Below, in pieces: positions 25,630 through 35,546 of a stretch of DNA of 64,000 nucleotides (position 1 is the first letter of the stretch; every line of letters begins with the position of its first letter). The notes beneath the pieces were generated by a model. That model saw only the letters and a program-made list of their open reading frames with translations. It was not told the DNA's origin and ran no database searches. The stretch comes from Plectosphaerella cucumerina (taxonomy: Eukaryota > Ascomycota > Sordariomycetes > Glomerellales > Plectosphaerellaceae), in NCBI GenBank assembly GCA_020746995.1, contig JAGPXD010000004.1, forward strand, positions 4,154,001 to 4,218,000, read 5' to 3'. The translations under genes and the position numbers were made by a program.

Positions 25630-25636
25630 TATTTAA
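25630..25636 (+). promoter_or_regulatory. candidate TATA element of the bZIP gene
   Basis: TATTTAA followed immediately by a CT-rich tract, 249 bp before the bZIP start codon and 58 bp before the upstream ORF. This arrangement is typical of fungal core promoters. Position is the only evidence. Confidence 0.4.
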
Positions 25637-25693
25637 CCTCCTCTCCCCCTCCCTCCCACCGTTGTGCGAGTCGTCTTGGAAGAGCCCAGCCCT

Positions 25694-25885
25694 ATGCATG
25701 CATCTCATCTCGCAATCTATCCTCCATTCACCTTGACCATTGCAGCATCATCCATCTCCAGCCTGCCACTACTGTACAACAAGCAAGCCATCTCATCTAC
25801 AATCACGACCACGTCCACGACCAATCATCACGACCATCATCTTCCAGCCTTTACGCATAAACCGATCCACTGGATTCCGCCTTGA
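25694..25885 (+). CDS. upstream ORF (63 codons) overlapping the bZIP start
   Basis: An ATG at 25694 opens 63 codons (MHASHLAIYPPFTLTIAASS..., ending HKPIHWIPP) and stops at TGA 25883-25885. Its last base is the first base of the bZIP ATG (TGATG). The peptide resembles nothing I know and is Thr/His-rich. A second upstream ATG at 25698 opens a short 12-codon frame. If the leader is not spliced, bZIP translation would need leaky scanning or termination-reinitiation. Both the uORF and bZIP start codons have pyrimidines at -3, a weak context. Confidence 0.55.
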   Translation: MHASHLAIYPPFTLTIAASSISSLPLLYNKQAISSTITTTSTTNHHDHHLPAFTHKPIHWIPP

Positions 25886-26911
25886 TGCTTGCCGTATACC
25901 ATCACGACCCCTACACGTCTTACGAGTACACGCCCGCCATGTCCATGTACACCATGCCTCCCCAACCACAATACGCGTACGCCGCTGCGCCGCCACCCCC
26001 GCCGCCACAGAGACAATTTGGCGGCCACGGAACCAGCAGCGCCTTCAGCAGCTCCGCAAACCCTGACGAGGACTGGACAAAGATTTCAGACCTCGCGGAG
26101 CGTCGGAGAATACAGAACCGCATAGCACAGCGCAACTACCGTATGCCACCCTTGGGACCCGTTCCCACGCGCAGGGCTCGCCCTTCCAGTGTGACTGGCT
26201 GCTAACTCGTTACAGGTAAAAAGCTCAAGAGGCGCATGGAAGACCTCGAAAGGCGTGCCGGAGAGGAGGGAGGATCGGAGCCCGAAAAGAACACAACTTC
26301 AGCAAAGTCACCAAAGAAGACATCTCCAACAGCAAAGCCAAAGTCTGCGCCGAGCAAAACCCCCGCGAAGCAGGACCAGTACCCCCCGCCGATGGTGCAG
26401 GATGACGAACTCCTGTTCCCGCCGGCCGTTTACGACGACGCTCGCGCAAGGTCCCATACCCCACCCGTTTTCCCGTACGGGGCATACCAGCCCTCGGAAG
26501 AACTCATCTTTGCTCCTCCCTACTCTTCGTCACCCCATGCGGTCCCCATGACCACGGAGGCGTACCCGACATACTTTCTCGCCCCTGTCCCGGTCACCTT
26601 GCCGCCGATGAACCACTTCAACGACGCGGTGACCAAGCGCGAGTATCCCGCCCATGACGACGGCATGGGATACATGCACTACGGTTATGTCCCGGGCGTC
26701 GAGATGACACCGCCCGGCTCTTACGACGCTTCCGGTCCTCATGTGAGTCACGGTCGGCACATGCGCAGATAGCAACCTTGCTGATGGGTTTGAGCAGACT
26801 CCCCCGCTCTCCCACTCCTTCGACCACTCTGCGAACTGTTCCGAGGCCAGTTACGAGTACCCCACGACGCCGCTGTCCATGCCCGGATCCCCTAGCATGA
26901 TCCAGCAGTAG
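25885..26911 (+). CDS. AP-1-like bZIP transcription factor
   Basis: Three exons (25885-26140, 26216-26742, 26798-26911) give 298 residues. The basic region ERRRIQNRIAQRNYRKKLKR, with the fungal Yap-type NRIAQRNYR core, is completed across intron 1 and followed by a short zipper-like stretch (RRMEDLERRAGEEGG). The N-terminus is Tyr/Pro/Ala-rich (YEYTPAMSMYTMPPQPQYAY, PPPPPPQRQ). The C-terminus is Pro/Tyr-rich and ends SPSMIQQ. Only about two leucine-type heptads follow the basic region, so dimerisation may be weak or rely on a partner. Similar small fungal bZIPs regulate stress responses, secondary metabolism or incompatibility; target genes are unknown here. A very long upstream region and an overlapping uORF suggest elaborate control. 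Confidence 0.9.
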
Positions 26912-28084
26912 ACGTCTCCCCCGGCGCCGCTCGACCATTGTTTGTTTGATTTTACAGTTTGCATCATGGGAAATGGCGTTGATGACAGGACGGTGGGAGC
27001 GAGCTTTGGAGTTAGGGCGTTTCTTCCCGGACGAGATCTTGACGTTTGGGATCCGGGGTAACGGCAGCATACAAAGACGGTGGCGCACAAGGTTGGCGGA
27101 TCATCCCGCCCGTGGCACCTGGTCTACGAGACAAGGTTCTCCCGCTCAAACGGCATGCGTGCCCAAGTAGATATTCCACATTCATGAATCAAGATCAAAG
27201 TTTACACATCTGCCTGGCTCAACGTGAGGTATGTCATGCACCGTCGATGAACGGTTCTTGGTCTCCACGCCCATGCTGGCCCGGTCACGCCGGCCGGACA
27301 ATTTTTCGGAGCGCAGAAGTATGGCAAGATCACCACCGCCATTACCATAGAGGGGTTGGCCCGCCTATTGCTTTCTTTGCGCTAAGTCGGGCTGTGATCT
27401 CCCAGTACGCGTATCAGTTGGTGCCAATGCATCCTTGTGTGACGAGGTTCCCGCGCGTTTCCAAATACCTCTAGGCATCTCAGGGGAAAGAGAAGGCGGG
27501 GGGATAGGGTGGGCCAATCGTGCTGCCTGCGGTCGGTCCTTGGACCGAGACTTCGGCGACTTTCGCTGAATGTGTCCGGATAGGGGGGAACGGAGAATGG
27601 AGTTTCCAGGTTGGGTTCGGATTAACCCCGAGTCCAGGGCCGAGCCCGAGCCACCGGGCGACCCGGGAAGCTACTTTGGCAGGAGAAAGAAAACGGACGT
27701 GCATCCCCCCGGCCTTGGCGATTTGTGCCTCTTTTGGTTCTAGCGCCACAGGACTTGCCAAGGCGCGGCTACCTGCGCCCCCCCTTCTTCCATTCTCCGC
27801 GCCACGGTTAGGCGCCACTGGCGCGCTCGCCGAAATCCACCATGATGTTGACGCTTAGACACAAGCTTCATCTTGGAAGTTGGCGAGTCTTTGCGTCGCT
27901 ATCAAGTCGAAGCAGTCGTGGCGTTCCAACGACAGCAATTCCATCCACACTCGCCATTTGTTATCTTTCTTCATCACCTAGCAGAGGCCTCCTGGAATTC
28001 TGCGTGAGTCTAGGCCGTCGACTAGCCATCACCAGTACAGCCACGGAGCACCAAAACCACGGGACCTCTCATACCTTGATAGAC
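26912..28084. other. intergenic
   Basis: 3' region of the bZIP gene and promoter of the CIA30-domain gene. No supported gene. Confidence 0.5.
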
Positions 28085-28896
28085 ATGTCTCTTCATTACC
28101 TGTTTGGGGGTGAAAGGTAGGACTCATCTCCCCCACGATCACCAACCCCGAACCACGGCCGAGGTGTGGTCTGTGCTAACTCATCATGGCAGCCCTTGGG
28201 ATCTGAAGGCCTGGACCGACTCAGACGATCGCGTCCGTGGCGGCAAGAGCCAGTCCTACCTTACCGCGTCACCCGAAGGTGCCCGCTTCCACGGCAATCT
28301 GGACATCACGGCCCTCGGCGGTGCCGGCTTCGCATCGCAGAGGACAGTCGGCATCCTGAACCTCAACGTCTCCGAGTATGACGGCCTCGTCCTCGCCGTC
28401 GCCGAGGCCGACGCCGACAAGCGTTTCACCCTGACGCTCAAGGATGAGGTCCTCCCCAAGCGAGACGACGGACGGGACCAGAGCTCCATCAGCTGGGAGT
28501 ACGACTTTACCGCGACCCCCGGGCGCGACGTCGTCATCCGCTGGAGCGATTTGAAGCCCACATATCGTGGCAGGCCCAAGCCAGACGCGAAGCCTCTCGA
28601 TACTGCCGGAATCAAGCGGGTTAGCTTCATGATGAGGAGGTATGTGTCACACCATTCTCACTGCAATTCAATGTTCTAGATTCATGGTTTGTTTGACACT
28701 AACGCGTGTGGGGTGATGCAGTTTCTTTGGTGACCAGCAGGGTGACTTCAGCCTTGTGATTCGTCACGTCGCCGCCTTTTCTGGACGGCCCGCGACATCG
28801 ACGACGGCGGGATCCATCCGCAAGGAATCGAATGATGTGGCACGCCCGGCGAAGGCGCGGTCGCAGTGGAGGTCCTTGTTCTGTGGCTTGTTCTAG
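28085..28896 (+). CDS. CIA30 (NDUFAF1-fold) domain protein
   Basis: Three exons (28085-28116, 28193-28639, 28722-28896) encode 217 residues. The domain starts almost at the N-terminus (FGGESPWDLKAWTDSDDRVR, GGKSQSYL) and continues through DITALGGAGFASQRT, YDGLVLAVAEAD and the conserved end SFMMRSFFGDQQGDFSLVI. CIA30 proteins include mitochondrial complex I assembly factors. This one shows no obvious mitochondrial presequence, so it may be the short cytosolic type found alongside the mitochondrial one in many fungi. The first exon is only 32 nt. It converges on HOM6 with a 183-bp gap. Confidence 0.88.
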
Positions 28897-29079
28897 CTGA
28901 TGACGGACATTGCCGTCTGTCACACATGGGAAACCCCGCTCGAGGGAAGCAAAATACCATTTATCAAAAGATGAGCTAGCAAAGTGACACAACACCTGGA
29001 GCTATTATTCAAGATTTTCACCGGCAACCCGCTGGATACGAGTATATTTTTTTCTTCTTTTCACTTGATCTACTTCCAG

Positions 29080-30249
29080 CTAAATGCGTGCCAGAACCTT
29101 GAGCAGGTCGGCCGTGACGCCCATGGCAGTCACGTCACCGCCGGCGCCGGCGCCCTGGACGATGAGGGGGTTGCTGCCGTAGCGCTCGGTGTAGAAGCTG
29201 ATGATGTTGTCGCTGCCCTTGAGGCCGGCGATGGGGTGGGACCTGTCGAACTTTTCGAGGCCGACCTTGACCTGCTTGGAGGCCACGTCAATGCTGCCGA
29301 CGAACCTGATGACCTTGCCCTCCTTCTCGGCGGCGGCCCTCGTCTCCTCCATCTCGGAGTCGAACTCGGGCAGCTTCTCGAGGAACTCGTCGCCGCTGGT
29401 GCACGACTCGAGGGCCTTGGGGATCAGGCTCTGGACGGGGAAGGAAGTGGGCGACTCGACGGGAAGGCCGGCCAACCTCGCGAGGATGGTCAGCTTGCGC
29501 GCGACGTCGAGGCCGTTCAGGTCATCACGAGGGTCGGGCTCCGTGTATCCGAGCTCCTTGGCCTGCTTGACCTCGGCCGACCACTTGCCACCAGCGCCCG
29601 AGAGGGGGGCAAAGCTGTTGAAAAGGAAAGACATTGTGCCGCTGAAGACGCCCTCAATCTTGGTCACCTTGTCGCCCGTGTTGACGAGGTCATTGAGCGT
29701 GGAAATGACAGGCAGCCCGGCGCCGACAGAAGACTCATGGAAGACGCTGGCGCCCGAGGCGTCGGCGGCGGCGAAGATGTCCTGCCACAGCTTGTACGAG
29801 CCAGAGAAGGCCTTCTTGTTGGGCGTGACGATGCTGATGCCCTTGGAGAGGAAGGCGGGGTACTGGTCGGCGACGTCCTGGGAGGAGGTGTTGTCGACGA
29901 GGACGACCTTTTCGGGGGCGCTGGCGAGGTACTCGACGACCTGGGGGAGGGCGGGGGGCGCGCGGGAGGAGGCGGCGAGGGTGTCGAGGACGTTTTCGGG
30001 GCTGATGGCCGAGTAGTCGTTCTCGTACAGGGCCTTCCTACTCGTCGAGATGTAGACCAGGCTCAGGGCGGGCGAGGGGCGGCGGGCGGACAGGGCCGCG
30101 AGTTGGGAGAGGAAGCTTTTGCCAACCCCGCCCGCGCCTGTCGTGGCGGCGTGTTAGCGAAGAGTGCCATTGAAGAGGGGGGGGCTGGGATGGGATGGTG
30201 TGGGCGTACCAATGATGGCGATGAGGACCTTCTTGTTAGTTGCGGACAT
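29080..30249 (-). CDS. HOM6: homoserine dehydrogenase
   Basis: Two exons (30249-30210 and 30137-29080) encode 365 residues. The first exon supplies MSATNKKVLIAIIG and splicing restores the Rossmann motif IIGAGGVGKSFLSQL. Further landmarks are SIVTPNKKAFSG, FHESSVGAGLPVISTL, GVFSGTMSFLFN, the catalytic segment DPRDDLNGLDVARKLTILAR and the C-terminal GAGAGGDVTAMGV. It converts aspartate-semialdehyde to homoserine with NAD(P)H, in the branch toward threonine and methionine. Length and motifs match the yeast enzyme closely. It is divergent from the DUF1295 gene. Confidence 0.97.
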
Positions 30250-30888
30250 CGTGTGTGTTGGGTTGTTTTATGTGTACACGACGGGATGGCTGGCTGGTTG
30301 TCGATTTTTGTCTGGCCGTGTACTGTGACTGGAGTGCGTGATCGGAGCTGTCCTGGAGGAGCAATTGTAGCACGACAGCGGAGCGACCGCGGGGTAATTG
30401 CAGGTACGTACCCGCTGGCCGGAGCTCGGTCAGGGGCCGGTGAGACAGGGAAGCAACGCCAGCCACATCCCCCTAGCTACAGCTACCTGGCGATCATTTG
30501 ATCAAACCTATTCCTGGTGTTTAGTTCCTTGTGTTTTACAGTCTGAATGTTCACATGTCTTGAGGACAGGCAGACAAATCAACTCGGGGGCCATCCCCGA
30601 CCTTTGGAGCTCCCCTGAAGCTTCCCCTTGCTCGCTAAATCAGGGGTGTCTCAAAGTCATGTCGTCATGCATGTGGAAGTCGATGCACGATTGTGCCGAC
30701 CGGATCCGACCAGCTCCCCGCCTTCCACGGAGCAAACATCAGGAATGTGCGAGGTCCCCTGGAAACCCCGGAGCTGCTCAGAGTATTTGTAGAAGGGTCT
30801 TGACCCAAGTTTCCCCCTTCAATTGACCCTTCCTGTCCTCCCATCGTCACCGGCGAAGCTTCAGTCGGATTGACTTCAGCCGCCCAAC
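30250..30888. other. divergent promoter, HOM6 / DUF1295 gene
   Basis: This 639-bp region separates the two start codons. It contains a CT-rich leader before 30889. No other ORF is supported. Confidence 0.5.
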
Positions 30889-31997
30889 ATGACGCTCATG
30901 CAATCCCTCCTCCATCTCACAAACTTCCGCTCCCCCTTCCTGAGGACCCTGGTGCCCTCCGTGTCGGCCGCCTTCGCCATCCAGGCCGCCTTTGCGATCC
31001 CCTCCATCCTCGCCGAGAGCGAGCGCTTCTACGACTTCTCCGGTTCCCTGACCTTCCTCTCCGTCACCGTTCTCAGCCTGTACCTCCCGTCCATTCGCGC
31101 CCGCTATGCCGCCACCGCCCTCGACGGCGCCCGGGATGTCGCCTCGCGCGCTCCCCTGCCGAGCATCTTTGCCCCGTTCACCAGCCCTGGTGGTGTCGCC
31201 GCGCTGAACTGGCGCCAGGTCGTTCTCTCCGGTGCTGTCATGTTCTGGGCGGCGCGACGTAAGTACCTTTGACCTCCGACCCGTACTTCCGGCTGACCTC
31301 AATCGACAGTGGGAACCTACCTCTTCCAGCGTGTTCTGGCCGACGGAAAAGACTCGCGCTTCGACAAGATCAAGACTGTACCCTCCAAGTTCGCCGTCGC
31401 CTTCTTCGCCCAGGCCACCTGGGTGAGCCTCTGTCTCATGCCCGTCGTGGCCGTCAACTCCATCCCGGCTGCCGCCTTTGCAGCCCTCCCACCCGTTAAG
31501 ATCACCGACATTCTCGGCCTCCTCATCTACGCGGGTGGCTTCTCGTTCGAGATCATCGCCGACCGACAGAAGAGCACGTGGCAGGCGGAGAAGAAGGCCA
31601 AGGTCCACGACGAGGAGTTCCTGACCAAGGGACTCTGGTCGCGAAGGTGAGTGCTGGCTACTTCCAGCGCGCGAAGACATGAACTAACCCAGTGCCTTGC
31701 AGCCGCTTCCCCAACTACTTCGGCGAAATCTCCCTGTGGACCGGTATCGCAACCACGTCGTTTGGCCTGCTGGCCACTCGCCCGATCCAATCCAGCCTGG
31801 GCCTCGCCTTTGGCCTCCCCGGTGCCCTCACCGCCGCGGGGCTTTCATACGTCAGTCCGGCGTTCGTCAGCCTCCTGCTCACCAAGGTCTCCGGAATCCC
31901 GCTGTCCGAGAGCAAATACGACAAGAAGTTTGGAGACAGGAAGGATTACCAGGAATGGAAGCAAAACACTCCCAGGCTGTTCCCCAAGCTCTGGTAG
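30889..31997 (+). CDS. DUF1295 / steroid-reductase-like membrane protein
   Basis: Three exons (30889-31258, 31310-31646, 31703-31997) encode 333 residues with about six hydrophobic spans. The C-terminal half carries the DUF1295 hallmarks FEIIADRQKSTWQ, LWSRSRFPNYFGEISLWTGI and LLTKVSGIPLSE, ending DYQEWKQNTPRLFPKLW. Proteins with this fold include steroid 5-alpha-reductase and sterol reductases. Members of this fungal group are uncharacterised, and substrate cannot be read from the sequence. Likely location is the endoplasmic reticulum or another internal membrane. Confidence 0.88.
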
Positions 31998-32141
31998 AAG
32001 CCGTAGGGGCATGTACAATGGTCAACCACATCTGCGACTGGTTATGAAACTGGGGATGCATTCTTGTTTAGCCTTTATGGGAATCCAAATCGTCATTGTT
32101 CGTAATTATTCCAAATTTCATCCTTGGTGTCGCAACTCCCT

Positions 32142-33290
32142 TTACTTGTGGAACGCCTTGACCTTTTCGACCTCATCATAACTGCCCATGAAGATACCCG
32201 CCCGGTCGTGGATGGTTTCCGGCACGACCTCCATCATCCGCCTCATCTTACTGTCAATGGCCTGGCCGCCAGCTGAGAAGAACAAATTAGCAACATGTCT
32301 TGCAGTGATGTCCAGGGACACAGTACTAACCATTCTCGAACACCATGGCCATGGGCGCGCACTCGTACAGGATGCGCAGCTTGCCCTTGGGGCTCTTCGT
32401 GTCGGCAGGGTAGGCGAAGATGCCTCCGTAGAGCAGGGTGCGGTAGGCGTCGGCAACCATGGAGCCGATGTACCTGGAGCTGTAGGGCTTGCCGTTGCTC
32501 TGGGCCTCCTTGAGGGAGTTGAAGTAGTTCTTGGTGCCCTCCTCCCAGTAGAGCGAGTTACCCTCGTTGACGGAGTAGATGGCGCGGGACTTGGGGATGC
32601 GCATGTCGGGGTGGGTGAGGATGAACTCGCCGACGCCGTTGTCGAGGGTGAAGCCGTTGACGGTGCTGCCGCGCATGGTCATGACCAGCTGGGTGGAGGC
32701 GCCGTACATGGTGAAGCCGGCGGCGAGGAGCTCGGAGCCGGGCTTCAGGATGTCCTCTTTCGTGCCGGAGGAGCCCTCGGGCAGCTTGTGGATGGCGAAG
32801 ATGGTGCCGACGGAGACACCGGCGTCGAGGTTGGAGGAGCCGTCGATGGGGTCGCAGGCGACGGCGTAGCGAGCGCCGGAGGCGTCCCTGAAGAAGATGA
32901 TCTCGTCCTCCTCTTCGGAGACGAGCAGGGCGCACTTGCCGGAGGAGCGCATGACCTCGATGAAGAGGTCGTTGGAGATGACGTCGAGCTTCTTCTGGTC
33001 ATCGCCGGTGACGTTGGAGGAGCCGGCGAGGCCGGTGAGGTTGACGAGGGTGGCGCGGCGGATGTAGTAGGCGATCGACTTGAAGGAGAATTGCAGCGCG
33101 TGGCACAGCAGTCTGCGGTGGGGGTTAGAGGATGGGTAGGGAGGGATTGGGGGGAGGGAACGTACGTGAAATCTCCGGTGGCCTCCTTGTGCTTTGCCTG
33201 CTCTTCTGTGAGGAAGCGGGTGAGGGTGACGATGTTGGTGTTGATCTTCTCCGTCTCGCCGCCGGAGCCGTTGGTGGTGTATGCAGACAT
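32142..33290 (-). CDS. FBP1: fructose-1,6-bisphosphatase
   Basis: Three exons (33290-33166, 33112-32331, 32272-32142) encode 345 residues. The metal-binding signature is DPIDGSSNLDAGVSVGTIF; others are VSEEEDEIIFF, GEFILTHPDMRIPKS, SSRYIGSMVADAYRTLLYGG and FENAGGQAIDS, the last formed across the second intron. It removes the 1-phosphate of fructose 1,6-bisphosphate, the committed step of gluconeogenesis in the cytosol. Yeast Fbp1 is glucose-repressed and degraded on glucose addition; the N-terminus here (MSAYTTNGSGGETEKI) does not begin with the Pro needed for that degron. Confidence 0.97.
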
Positions 33291-34588
33291 GATGGGAGAT
33301 GTGAAGAGATCGACGGTGGGAGACTCGGTGGTATGGGCGAGGGGGGGTTTGGTGAGGAAGAGGGGAATGAAGTGAAGATGGGCAGAGAGTGTGACCGTGT
33401 GCTCGAGACGATATACTAGAGAGCGCGGCGGGAATGGCAGGTAAGGTAGGCGGGTTGGTCGGTATGGTGGGGTAATTCTTCACGATGCCGTGGAGAGCCG
33501 AGGGGTAGTTTCGAGGTACAGGGGAGGGACCGCTTGTCGGAGGAGTTAGGACCGGGGTGTTTTTTGGCGGGCACCTCGACTGGACGATGACGTCTTGGGG
33601 ATTCAATCCGATGGGATTGGTAAGTAGTCAGTCGAGTGGTCAGTTCGAGTGGATGTGAAGAAGGCGAGAAGAGGAGTATTCGTGAGAGATGGATAACACG
33701 AGTCGACGGGCAATACTTGGGACGGGGCATCGTTATTATGTTCAAAGAAGCTGCCGCCGCTGCGCCGGCTGGGTTCGGAACCAACGATGAACGCCAATGC
33801 CGGGCTCAACTGACCGAACCTGTCCCAGCCGCGCGATCTCAGAGAGGTACCCATGATTGACTTCTGACAGCGACTGACGAGGGGCAAGCGCAAGTACACG
33901 ACTAGTACCGTTCACAAGCCGCAACTCTTCCCGGCCGACCGGGGTTGGACGGATAAACTTCCAGCGGCCGGCGCGATACCAGCCCTCGCGTGTGTGTCTG
34001 CGCGCGCTCGCCCTCGTCATCTAGACTGACAGGCCAGACCAGGCCACGGGCGATAGGAGCAGAGCGGAGATGTCACGATATTCGCCCGCCGCGGGCAGCT
34101 TGTCGTGAAGGCGGCAGGCCTCTTCTCTTCTCGCCGGGGAGACCCGCCGATGTCCGGGAACAAGACCGCAAGTCGCACGAATGGGAGCGAGGCAGCAGTC
34201 ATCGCCGGTGCAGCGGCCGGGGCAATCACTGTCAAGAGACGCTGGGCTCGGCAGACGAGGCTCAAGACTCGTCTCCACATGGGGTGCATTTCCGGCCGAG
34301 GGGAACCCGAGATGGGGCATTGTTGGTGGTGGTTAAGAGTGAGTCGCGAGGATTTCTCGGAAGGAGCTCGCTATTGCGTCGCGCCGAACGATGGATTGGC
34401 CCGGGGCATCAATCGGAGAAGACGGCGGGGGACTCTCAGCTTCCTCTGACCCCCAACTTACAGGTCTGTTTTCCGGTAGGATTATGTAATGAGGGGCAAT
34501 TTTTGTTGGGGGTCACCGGCAGAGCACCTCGTTGGATCGAGCCAGCTCAGGCGGCTTGGCGGCCTCATCCTGCCCCCTGCCGATCAGT
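33291..34588. other. FBP1 upstream region
   Basis: About 1.3 kb with overlapping short ORFs but none with conserved content. Presumed FBP1 promoter. I see no other gene. Confidence 0.5.
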
Positions 34589-35122
34589 TCAATCGACGCA
34601 GCAATACAAATAGACTACTGCGATCCTTATAAACACGCCCGGCATGGCAGTCGCGTCAAGCATGGTTGTGATGGTGGCTATCACGGCATCGTCGGCGACT
34701 TGGATAAATACCTAGTAAAGGGGCGAGTTTAGTAGCTAGTACTTTTCGGTACTAATTCTTCCCTTATACAAGTCGACGTTAAGTCGTTAGTAGAAGCGAA
34801 GGATAATTTCCTGTTGAGTAGGATGGTCGACGAAATAGAAGGCTTTGTGTCTTGGGATGCGGTGACGACTAGATCTTGCGGTACCCACGAGGTAAAATAT
34901 GTCGTCTAAGCGGAAACTATCTTGCTCGGTGCTCGCCTTGGTGTAGAACTTGTTCGTTATGTCGAGGAACTCATGCCTCGAGCACACCGGGATGGGAACG
35001 CCGACGGGTAGAATACCCAGATTGAATGGGTCAGTCTGGGGTGTTGGTTCTCCGGCCACTGACGTTGTCACTTCCGGCTGCGAGTCCATCGCGTCGCCGG
35101 GATATACATCCTGCGAGGACAT
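34589..35122 (-). pseudogene. copy A of an unknown protein family, with three in-frame stops
   Basis: From ATG 35122 an open frame runs 111 codons (MSSQDVYPGDAMDSQPEV...) to TAA at 34787-34789. The same frame then continues, interrupted by TAG at 34736-34738 and TAG at 34712-34714, to a final TGA at 34589. Total length is 178 codons. It aligns end to end, without frameshift, with the gene at 37031-37560: SRHEFLDITNKFY with SRDALTKLMQDFY, RHRIPRHKAFYF with RHRVTNRNRLYF, and, beyond the stops, FIQVADDAVIATITTMLDA with FLQVADMIVMRQIETSMDA. The two TAG codons fall about where the other copy has Gln, as expected of CAG to TAG change. It may still make a truncated protein. Family and function unknown. 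Confidence 0.7.
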
Positions 35123-35546
35123 TGCGATGAGACAGGTGAAGTTAGTTGAGGGGTGAAACCAGTAGAGAAAGACTAGTATTTACAGCTTGATGCTCTTCCA
35201 ATTTGTGCCTGCCACTTCTATTTCCTGCCTTCCTTCCACTCTGATAATGCAGCTCTTGCCTGAACCCCGACTCAATCACCCAATAGCCTATTGTTTGAAT
35301 GTACTTCCTTCCTACCTTCTCTGATTATGAGAAACCAATCTTGCCAGTTTCCGTTCCTTCGATCCAGCCCCCTCTCTCACCAACTTGCGGTCCTCAACCT
35401 CGCATAGTCCTGAAATTCGCCCACGCCTTACTAGAGCGGAAACGCCGACTCTTTTAAAGCTATCTAGAGGAATATCGTCACAAGAACTTCATGTAAGTAT
35501 CACACTGATCCATTCAAGTGTCTGCTGCATGGGCTAATCATTCAGT
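35123..35546. other. divergent region between copy A and ORF B
   Basis: This 424-bp region, visibly richer in A/T than its surroundings, lies between two start codons facing outward. A good intron sits just before ORF B: GTAAGTATC at about 35494 to ATTCAG at 35540-35545, with a GCTAATC branch-like site. ORF B therefore probably has a spliced leader or a short missing 5' coding exon. Confidence 0.5.

Noticed and set aside
28984..30501. 505-codon plus-strand open frame over HOM6
   Set aside because: It is the antisense shadow of a GC-rich coding gene; its Gly/Leu/Val/Asp-rich content has no family resemblance, while the minus strand encodes a complete homoserine dehydrogenase.
30847..31680. 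277-codon minus-strand open frame over the DUF1295 gene
   Set aside because: Antisense shadow with low-complexity Gly/Glu/Arg content; the plus strand is a spliced gene with conserved motifs.
32188..33375. 395-codon plus-strand open frame over FBP1
   Set aside because: Antisense shadow of fructose-1,6-bisphosphatase; codon bias of the real gene leaves the opposite strand open.
34712..34789. Intron removing all stops of copy A
   Set aside because: A TAG acceptor with a branch-like site exists at 34712-34714, but no donor upstream of the first TAA leaves the conserved FY end intact.
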